Source: Canna indica (taxonomy: Eukaryota > Streptophyta > Magnoliopsida > Zingiberales > Cannaceae). Taken from it: a stretch of DNA of 64,000 nucleotides. The stretch lies in the NCBI GenBank assembly GCA_034359265.1, contig CP136896.1:21855501-21919500 (forward strand), given 5' to 3'. The notes beneath the pieces were generated by a model. That model did not search any database, was not told the origin of the DNA, and saw only the letters and a program-made list of their open reading frames with translations. The position numbers were made by a program, and so were the translations under genes. This document shows positions 56,028-64,000 of this stretch, one piece after another (the first letter of the stretch is position 1; each line of letters opens with the position of its first letter).

Positions 56028-56263
56028 GTCATTGATTGGACAATTTGGGAATATAGTTATTTGTATTGCACTTAGTTTTTTCTTTTAATCGTTAACTTAT
56101 TCTAAATTTTGGCAGCATCTCTCTTGTTCTTCGATACGCGCCCAGATGATATGCGTATTCGAAGAACTGTAGGGAGATGCTGCCAAAATTTAGAATGAAG
56201 ATAGCGGTTAAAAGAAATACTTAGTGCAATATGAATAATATAAATCCCGAATGGAATAGGACC
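56028..56263 (+). ncRNA. Long imperfect hairpin upstream of CACTA-2 TNP2
   Basis: Counterpart of 16006-16241, also 236 nt. The loop CCCAGATGATA is at 56141-56151. Inner arms at 56127-56140 and 56152-56166 pair with one wobble and a one-base bulge. Further out, TTCTAAATTTTGGCAGCATC and its complement pair perfectly, and the stem continues with mismatches to GTCATTGATTGG and GGAATAGGACC. It ends about 50 bases before the conserved DRSWMY codons. Confidence 0.65.
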
Positions 56264-56292
56264 ATCTCACCTAAAGGCATTAACCGAAGAAA

Positions 56293-59200
56293 TTGTCATT
56301 GATTGACAGAATTATTCCGGCTGATCGAAGTTGGATGTACCGATGTTTTGATCGTGGAGCTTCAACGAATGAGTTTCGATTAAGCCTAACTTACTTTCAA
56401 AATTTTGCCTATTTGAATCAGAAATTCGTTAGCGTCGGTGATAAAATTCGATGTCCGTGCTGCATTTGCTTGAATTGACGATTTTTGGATCGTGAAACTG
56501 TCACTCTGCATCTATATAGCAAAGGATTTGCACCAAGATATTTTCTATGGACTTGTCACGGGGAGTCACGTGAAGTCGGGACGTCGAGCAATCCTGTCGT
56601 TCAGACACATGGTGAATCTTCCTCTGCTAGTGTTTCTTCATCCAGTCAATCTAATCCCTTTAGAACTATGATACATGATAGTCTTGGGGGTCAATTCCAC
56701 CTGAATGATAATATCGATCGGCCAGTTACTGAGACGTCAGTGCCACCAGATACTACATGTGTTGATATCACAGAAGTACTAACTACGGTAGAGATTGAAT
56801 TATCGAATAAAGAAGCTGCAGAATTTTACGAGATGTTGAAAGCTGCCGATGAACCTTTGTATGAGAATTGTCGTAAATACACTAGGTTTTCGGCAATGAC
56901 GTAGCTCCTAAACATCAAGGCCGATTGTAATATCAGCGGGGTTGCGTATGATCGGATTGCAGGATTGATTAATGGAATGCTGCCTACTGATAACAAGTTT
57001 GAGCCAACTTTTTATAAGACTAAAAAGTTGATGAGAAAATTAGGGCTTGGGTACGAAAAAATACACGCGTGCCAAAATAACTGCATTTTATATTATAAAG
57101 AAAATGTGCAGTTGAATAAATGCCTTGTATGTCAACATCCTCGTTACAAGGAGAAGAAACCGGTCTGATAGAAAAATATCCCGTTTAAGGTGCTTCGATA
57201 TTTTCCACTAACACTGATGCTTCAAAGATTATTCATGTCGGAAAAGATGGCCCCCTACATGAGTTGGCATACAAGAAGTCGTGATGATACAGTAATGACT
57301 CATCCATCCGACAGTGAAGCATGGAAACATTTGGATACATGTTATCCTTCATTTCCTAGGGATACTAGAAATATCAGATTGAGATTGTGCACAGATGGTT
57401 TTAATTCGTTTGGACATTTTGCAACTCCTTATTCAGTTCGGCCAGTGCTGTTGATAGTTTATAATTTGCCATCGTCAATGTGTATGAAAGATGAATTTAT
57501 TTATCTTTCGATGATTATTTCGGGTCCTAAGGGTCCACGAAAAAAATTGACGTGTTTCTCAGACCCTTGATAGATGAATTGAAAATATTGTAGACTGAGG
57601 GAGCTGTTACTTATGATTATCATCGGAAGCAAAACTTCAATTTAAAGGCTGCGGTCTTGTGGACAATCAATGATTTCCCGGCGTACGACATGTTGTCTGG
57701 TTGGAGCACTCACAGCCGACTCTCTTGTTCGTATTGTATGGAACACTCTAAATCAATCAATCTTCAGAACAGACAGAAAATCTCATTCTTTGATTGTCAT
57801 CGTCGATTCCTTCCGACTAACCATCAATATCGAAGGAATCGTAATAAATTTACTAAGGGCAGAGTCGAAAGAGATGAGCCACCACCGATGTTTTCTGGTG
57901 AACAAATATTAGCACGTGTTTCAGCACTTTCAGAGATAGTGTTTGGTCGGAGTGAAAGAGTGTCGGGATTTGGTCGAACACATAACTGAGAGAAAAAAGT
58001 ATCTTTTGGGAATTTCCCTATTGGAGTTCATTACTGATTCGACATAATTTGGATGTCATGCACATTGAAAAAAATATGTTTGAAAATATTTTCAACACTT
58101 TGATGGATGTTTCCGAAAAAATTAAAGATAATGTCAAAGCCCGACATGATCTGAAAATACTTTGTAAGAAACCGGAGTTGGAGTTACAAGAGGTCAATGA
58201 ACGATATCTGAAGCCGAAGGCCCCGTATGTGTTAAATAAACAACAGATCAAAGATATTTGTCAATGGATAATATAACTCAGATTACCCGATGGATATACT
58301 TCAAACTTATCTCGATGTGTGAACGTCGATGATTGCAAAATATCAAGGATGAAGAGCCATGATTGTCATGTATTCATGCAGAGATTGCTTCCGATTGCAT
58401 TCCAAGATCTTCTACCTGATAATATTTGGGGTTCGTTGACTAATAATATTGATCCTAATAATATTGTTGAAATTATATGCAAGCTGGAGTAGTTTTTCCC
58501 TCGTGCCTTTTTTGACTCGATGGAGCATTTACCGATACACTTGGCATACGAGGCACGAGTTGGCGGCCCCGTTCAATACTAGTGGATGTACTTATTTGAA
58601 AGATACATGAATCATCTCAAGAAAAAAGTAAAGAACACCACAGCTGTTGAAGGATCAATATCTGAATCGTATATCATCCAAGAAATTTCAACATTCTGCT
58701 CATTTTACTTTGAATCGACAGTACAAACAAGATTTGATTGCCTTCCACATAACGATGACGGAGGAGTTCGACATTCAAATGGACGTTTAAATATATTTTG
58801 TCACTTTGGTCGTGCTTTTGGTTCTCGTCCATCTCGACACTTAAGCGACGAAGAGTATCATTTGACACACTTGTACGTATTACTCAATTGTCCAGAGATT
58901 GAACAATTCATTGAAATATTTGACATTAAGATGGTGCAAAAATACTCTATACACAACGATCAAGAATTAGAGAGATTATGGAGTCGTGATTTCCCTACTT
59001 GGATTCAGGCTTACAGCAAAGATCACAGAGCCGAAATAGATGAAAGAATATTTGAGTTTTTTAGTGTACCGTCGCGACTAGTGTCGTGTTATAACGGATA
59101 TTTTGTTAATGGGTATAAATTTTACACGATTGAATATGTATTTACAAAGAAGATGATGAATGCCGGGGTCTGCATGAAATGGACAACCTATGTTGAATGT

Positions 59201-59734
59201 GATATGGATTTTTATGTACTGGTGGAAGAAGTGATAGAGTTGCACTACTTCGGCTTGAAATCAGTTATCCTATTTAGATGTCATTGGTTTGATACAACAG
59301 AAAGGGGCCTGAAAGTTCATCCAAAATATAAACTTGTTGAGGTATATTACAAATCCAAATTGGCAGCAAATGAGCCTTTTATATTGGCATCACAAGCCGA
59401 ACAAGTATATTACATGAAGTATCTGGCTCAAAATAAAGATAGAGCAGATTGACGTGTAGTCTGTAAGACTAAAGGTAGATGAAGAATTGATCCGATAGCA
59501 GGAGAAAATGAGCTAATACCTGATGTGACAGATAGTTTCTGTCAAGAAGATGATCCTCCTGCTGTAGATCGTATTATTCCAATAATCGAGGATGCAGACA
59601 CAGCGTCAATTCAATTAGAAGTTGAATATGCTGATGATGACGATCATGAAATTGAGGAAGCTGGAGATGAAGAAAATGAAGAAGATGAAGAAGATGAAGA
59701 ATTTGAAGACTATTACTCAGATGGTGAGGAATAA
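56293..59734 (+). pseudogene. CACTA-2 TNP2-type transposase, broken but nearly full-length
   Basis: En/Spm catalytic transposase. In order: Transpos_assoc (DRSWMYRCFDRGASTNEF and CPCCICLN), an acidic spacer, and Transposase_21 (MRKLGLGYEKIHACQNNC; MTHPSDSEAWKHLDTCYPSF; CTDGFNSFG; SGWSTHSRLSCSYCMEHSK; VSGFGRTHN). Then come HNLDVMHIEKNMFENIFNT, DUF4218 (LPIHLAYEARVGGPVQY, HLKKKVKNTTAVEGSISESYI, HNDDGGVRHSNGR) and DUF4216 (YGFKSVILFRCHWFD-like LKSVILFRCHWFDTTERGLK), ending in a Glu/Asp-rich tail. In-frame stops and shifts occur near 56477, 56903, 57167, 57568, 57590, 57987, 58275, 58490 and 58580. No ATG is obvious at the very start. It shows what CACTA-1 lost by deletion. Confidence 0.85.
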
Positions 59735-59809
59735 TTATAAAGTATATCTTATATTAAATATATCTCTACTATATATATAATAATCTAATTATATGCCTAT
59801 TCGACATAT

Positions 59810-61331
59810 ATGTCTGGTCGTGGTTATCGTCGCAGGAGAGCTTCGGAGTCTCCGATCGGTGAGACTCCAGCACTTACTCATGCTGCTGATCCTCCTACCG
59901 ATGATACTGCTGAGGCTAGTACATCCAAACGCGGGCGGCCACGCGGGCCGAACAGGTGGCAGCCTCCACCAGTCACATAGTCACATAGATTCATTAGCGT
60001 GATTGGGGAGCGGTAATATATCATGAATTATGAATTATTATAAATTCATTATAGCATAATAATTAAATTTTATTTTTATAGTGCAGGTTCGAGCAAGAAG
60101 AAGTGCCAATGAGCATATCTTCTACCATTTGATGATACATGCACGGGGCATGGCCCACGTGGTCTCACGTGCCCAGTGAGCACGTCGACATGCTATGGCG
60201 CGAGTTTGAGGCACGTATTAATTTTTTTTATATACATGCATGATGATTAATATTGGTACTGATATTATTATTTTGCAGGCTCGCTATACATGGGCTGAGG
60301 ACCAGAGATCCTTTATTTACACTATCTGGAAGGCTATTTCTCGACAGAGGTACAACAGGCAGCTGGGGCAGGCTCGGTCCCAGGCGATGGCCCGAGCTGG
60401 GACCACTAACATCGCAGAGACTCGGGGATACGACCCCGATTGGATTACTCCGGATATATGGAACCAGCTCGTGGCATTATGGTCGACGGATCTATGGCAG
60501 AAGGTTTCTAGGACTGCGGCTAGAAACCGTATGTCGGGGGAGGAGAGCGTCACACTGGCGGCTCTATTGCATTTGAAGTGCACGCGAACTGTATGGTAAG
60601 TATACCTTACTTTTAATTATATATTTTATTTGTTACTCTGTGTACTAATTAATGTATTTGTTTTGTAAATGTAGACGACGGTGTTGGATGACGGGACTGT
60701 CCAGCGACCCTCCCCGATGGCGGTGTTTGAGCGGACTCACCGTCGAGTACATGGGACGGGGGAGTAAATTGACAACCGCGCTGCATAAATTATGGTAAGT
60801 ATTATTGTTTAAATTATTCATTATTTATTTATAATTTAAGTTTTAAGAAAAATAATGAAACAAAAAATCAAACTCGAGTAGGAGACCGACACTAAGACGG
60901 TGGTGCAGCACGGGGGCACCCCCCATGACTTTGACGCAGGAACGTGGGTCGAGGCTGCAGATGGCTGGGACCACGGCCGCGTATATGGCTTTGCAGATAG
61001 TGGTCATGCGTGAGCCGTGCTAGGGCCACTTGGGGCACCGACCCCTCTGATCGCTGGTGAGTGGCCGTCCACCTCCAGGTCCAGTTATGATCAGATTAGC
61101 AGGATAAGGACACCGGAGGAGACGATCACGCGTCAGAGTGAGATGATGGAGCGTCAGAGTCAGATGATGGCGGAGATGCATGCTATGCTACGCAACATCT
61201 CAGCTCATACCGGAGCAGGCATCCCCTCGGCATCATCTGATCGATCGTCCTCGAGTCAGTCCACGTCGGTGTACACCCAAGCACTCCAGACCCCGCCATA
61301 TGATCCAGATCATCCTCCATCGTCATCGTGA
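59810..61331 (+). pseudogene. CACTA-2 second gene (TNP1/TNPA-like)
   Basis: The ATG at 59810 opens a basic N-terminus (MSGRGYRRRRASESPIGETP, then KRGRPRGPNRW). Further exons, placed by comparison with CACTA-1: about 60083-60210 (FEQEEVPMS to LWREFE, with two stops), 60280-60597 (ARYTWAEDQRSFIYTIWKAI; YDPDWITPDIWNQLVALW; RTAARNRM), about 60676-60767 and about 60883-61331. The last exon carries WDHGRVYGFADSGHA, then a stop, then a coiled coil (EMMERQSQMMAEMHAMLRNI) and a Ser/Pro tail. Presumed DNA-binding partner of the transposase. Confidence 0.72.
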
Positions 61332-61599
61332 GATTTATTATTATTTTTATATTGACTTTGTTACTTAGATACTATACTTGATTAATTTGTTTTGTTTGGA
61401 TATTGATACTTCAATTTTGAATTTGAATAGTTTTTATACGATTGTGGATAATTATAAATATAAGTGTAATGATTTTGATGTATATCTGAGTGTATTTGTG
61501 ATGTGTGAATGAATATATGTATGAGTGTATGGGTGTGTGAGTTATGTATCAGATAATGTATCAATGTGTTAATGAAAATTTGAAATTTTAAAATTTTTT

Positions 61600-61975
61600 C
61601 CGTTTCAGGTCTACATCATCAGCAACGGCTTTCCTACGGCCGCCCGTAGGAAAGCCGTTACTAAAAGTGTATTGCAAGCCATTGTTGATGACCTACAACA
61701 ATGACTTAGCAACAGTCTTTCACTAACGGCCTTGCCACGGTCTCTCGGGCCGTTGCTGATAATATTATCAGCAATGGCCCCGTGTCCGTGGCAAAGCCGT
61801 TGCTGCTAATATTATTAGCAACGGCTCGAGCGGCCATTGCTGATCCGTTGCTAAATTATCAACAACGCATTTTTCTGCCACGGCTCCGTTGCAACGGGTG
61901 GGGCCGTTGCACGCCGTTGCTGATGGTTTTCAGCAACGGCTTCAGTCGTTGCTAATGCCCATTATTCCAGCAGTG
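61600..61975 (+). repeat. CACTA-2 right subterminal repeats and terminus
   Basis: About a dozen AGCAACGGC/GCCGTTGCTGATAA words in both orientations, ending ATTATTCCAGCAGTG. The region 61332-61600 is AT-rich 3' sequence without a gene. Confidence 0.85.
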
Positions 61976-64000
61976 TTCGATGGTGTAGAGTATGAAGATT
62001 GGTTGCTGGTGATGCAGACCTTCTTCATATCCCAGGATCTGTGGGAGATCATTTCAAATGGATACAATGAAGAGAACATGAATGCTGGAGCGCTTCGAGA
62101 GATCAGGAAAAGGGATGCGAAGACGTTGAGTTTCATCCAGCAGGCGCTGGATCGAAAGGTCTTTAAGTGAATCTCTGGTGCTCGATCTGCAAAGGCGACA
62201 TGGAATTTGTTGATGAATGCGTATCAAGGCACAACAATGGTGAAAAAGGTGAAGATGCAGACAATGCGAAGGAGATTTGAAGACTGTTTCATGAAAGATG
62301 AGGAAGATGTGAGTCAGTATGTGGCTAGAGTGTTAGATCTGGTGAACCAGATGATCCAGTATGGAGAAGATGTTCTAGAGCGCAGAAAAGTGGAGAAAAT
62401 TTTGCGAAGTCTGTCAGACAAATATGATCATATTTTAGCAGCAATAGAAGAAGGCAATGACATCGAAGAGATGACAACCGATGAGCTTCTTGGTTCATTG
62501 TTGTCTCATGAGGATTGGCTGAAGAGACATGAAGAGAGAAGAGAGGAGCGAGCTCTGAAGTCCAAGGCAGTTGAGATTCGAGGAAAAGGCCATTGGAATA
62601 GAAGGGAAGCTCACACCTCAAAGAACCTGATGAAGAAGTATGCTGAAGCCAGTGAAGATTTAGATGAATATTCTGATACTCGAAGTCAGGTATCATCTTC
62701 TTCGAATAAGTCAAAGCACAAGTCATTTAAGAAAATTCAATGTTATTACTGCAAAAGATATGGTCATATTGAGAGGTTTTGCAAAATTAAGGCCAAACAC
62801 ATGAGTAATTTGGCAAGAGAGAATGACGAAGAGGAGTCAGAAGTAGTTCTTATGGCCAATATTAATAGGAAGATAGGTGAATGGTTCATTGACAGTGGTT
62901 GTAGTAACCATATGTCAGCTGAATTGAACCTATTTACTGGTTTGGACAGAACACATTTGACTGAGGTGAAATTTGGAGATGGGTCAGTCAAGATGGCTCG
63001 GGGAAAAGGGCATTTAAAGCTGAACCAAAGAAATGATAAGTTGATTAAAAATTTCCTGTATGTACCAGAACTAGACTCAAATTTGTTGAGTGTTGGACAA
63101 CTTATGAAGGAAGGGTTTTCATTGGTATTTGAAGGTGGAAATTGCATAGTTTACACTGATAAAACTAGAAAGAGTGAGCTGATGAGAGTTCCAATAGCTT
63201 ATAACTAACTTTTTAGTTTCAATCCACACTCAGTGGGACATGCACCAAAAGCAAAGGTCTTAGATGTTGATTTGCTATGGCATAATTGACTGGGTCATAT
63301 CAATATGAACTATACTAAAAATATGAGTTCAAAGAACATGGTACGTGGTTTGCCAAAGATAAGAGGAGCCTTAGACCAAGTGTGATGGTTGTGCTTTAGA
63401 GAAAATGCACAAGCTGCCATATCATGCTAAAGCATTAGCTAGATCATCAAAACCATTGTATCTTATCCATTCTGATGTGTGTGGAGCAATGCAGGAAACA
63501 TCTTTAAGTGGTTACAAGTATTTTTATACTGTTTATAAATGATTGCAGCAGATATGTATGGATTAGATTTCTGAAGATGAAGTCTGATGTGTTCAATCAG
63601 TTCAGGGATTTCAAGCAGAAAGTAGAAGCTGAACTGGAAGCAAATATCAAAATTCTCAGAACTGATAGAGGTGGAGAGTATTTGAGTTCTAAGTTCAATA
63701 AATTCTGTGAAGATCTTGGAGTAAGAAGGCAGCTAACAGCTGCATATTCTCTGCAACAAAATGGTGTCGCGAAGAGGAAAAATAGAGCTCTTACTGAGAT
63801 GATTAGTATCATGCTTAAGGCTAAAAATATGCCTAAGAAGTTATGGGCAGAGGCTGCGCAGACATGAGTGTATGTGATGAACAGAACCTATTCTTCTGCT
63901 TTGGAAAATGAGACTCCTTTTGAGGCTTTATACAAGAAAAAAACCCAGTGTTGAGCATCTGAAGGTGTTTGGTAGTGTGGCTTTCTCTCATATTCCTCAG
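61976..64000 (+). pseudogene. Copia E gag-pol (gag, protease, integrase start), broken
   Basis: Gag continues with DGVEYEDWLLVMQTFFISQDLW, an early TGA near 62168, then a long helical core (TMRRRFEDCFMKDEEDVSQYVARVLDLVNQM), knuckle CYYCKRYGHIERFC (about 62733-62776) and protease WFIDSGCSNHMSAE (about 62881). A TAA follows at 63206-63208. The pre-integrase block has LLWHN, a stop, then LGHIN. Integrase shows IHSDVCG (about 63469), a frameshift near 63510, DCSRYVWIRFLKMKSDV and LRTDRGGEYL. It then has GVAKRKNR, where the catalytic Glu is Lys (codon 63772-63774). A TGA follows at 63867. RT and RNase H lie beyond the window. Confidence 0.88.

Larger units (their letters stand above)
55044..61975 (+). 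mobile_element. CACTA-2 (En/Spm-type DNA transposon)
   Basis: A 6932-bp element with CACTACTAGAAAT at the left and ATTCCAGCAGTG at the right, flanked by TSD TTC (55041-55043 and 61976-61978). Subterminal arrays at both ends are built on AGCAACGGC, GCCGTTGC and GCCGCTCAAGCC words. It contains a TNP2-type gene (56293-59734) and a second gene (59810-61331) on the plus strand, both interrupted by stops. Its proteins and its pre-TNP2 hairpin are related to those of CACTA-1, although the terminal arrays are different. Confidence 0.95.
54624..64000 (+). mobile_element. Copia E (Tork/TNT1-like), partial, split by CACTA-2
   Basis: Plus-strand copia element running off the right edge. The 5' LTR is 54624-54972 (TGTTG to CAACA), followed by primer-binding site TGGTATCAGAGC at 54975-54986 and the gag ATG at 55002. 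CACTA-2 splits codon 14 of gag, and the frame resumes at 61976. Gag, knuckle, protease, pre-integrase and integrase follow, with several stops and frameshifts. The Tork/TNT1 assignment is by gag and protease style and is inference. The 3' LTR is not visible. Confidence 0.88.

Overview
The window is repeat-dense nuclear DNA of a flowering plant. The evidence is the retrotransposon and CACTA families present, initiator-Met-tRNA primer-binding sites, GT-AG introns, a SAUR open reading frame and a POLAR-like gene. A monocot is possible from the SAUR sequence type but is not proven. Well over three quarters of the window is transposable element, mostly nested insertions whose order can be read from target-site duplications (TSDs).

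Region 1 (1-29440). A Tekay/Del-like Ty3-gypsy element (G1, plus strand) is split by three insertions. Copia A (minus strand) ends at 3472. Copia B occupies 3882-13008 (TSD CTGTG), and its 5' LTR is itself split by a related solo LTR at 4408-5861 (TSD GACCG). CACTA-1 occupies 13240-22794 (TSD ATA). Read across these, the G1 gag resumes exactly, followed by a decayed pol and a roughly 2.6 kb 3' LTR. Copia B keeps gag but has no pol. CACTA-1 carries a broken TNP2 transposase, a multi-exon second gene and a SAUR open reading frame on the opposite strand.

Region 2 (29446-38190). An L1 fragment, small inverted-repeat elements and a tRNA-Cys-like pseudogene precede the only likely host gene. This is a POLAR-like gene on the plus strand with three exons recognised (34060-34495, 36696-37144, 37507-37764).

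Region 3 (38190-51530). A minus-strand L1 relic lies just beyond the third exon. It is split by a chromovirus-type gypsy (39370-49936, TSD GTGTC), which is in turn split by a young copia (40061-45227, TSD GGCAG). The two LTRs of that copia differ at one base in 290, and its gag-pol is interrupted by one nonsense codon.

Region 4 (51531-64000). Non-coding and duplicated sequence leads to Copia E (plus strand, 54624 to the window edge). Its gag is split by CACTA-2 (55044-61975, TSD TTC), a relative of CACTA-1.

The most unusual signals are these. A 236-nt imperfect hairpin sits at the same place, just upstream of TNP2, in both CACTA elements; its terminal loop is invariant and its stem has changed on both arms. 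Dense GGTCGACC-type palindromes lie upstream of the TATA box in every LTR of the Copia A/B group. A SAUR gene is carried inside CACTA-1. A tRNA-Cys relic has a CUA anticodon.
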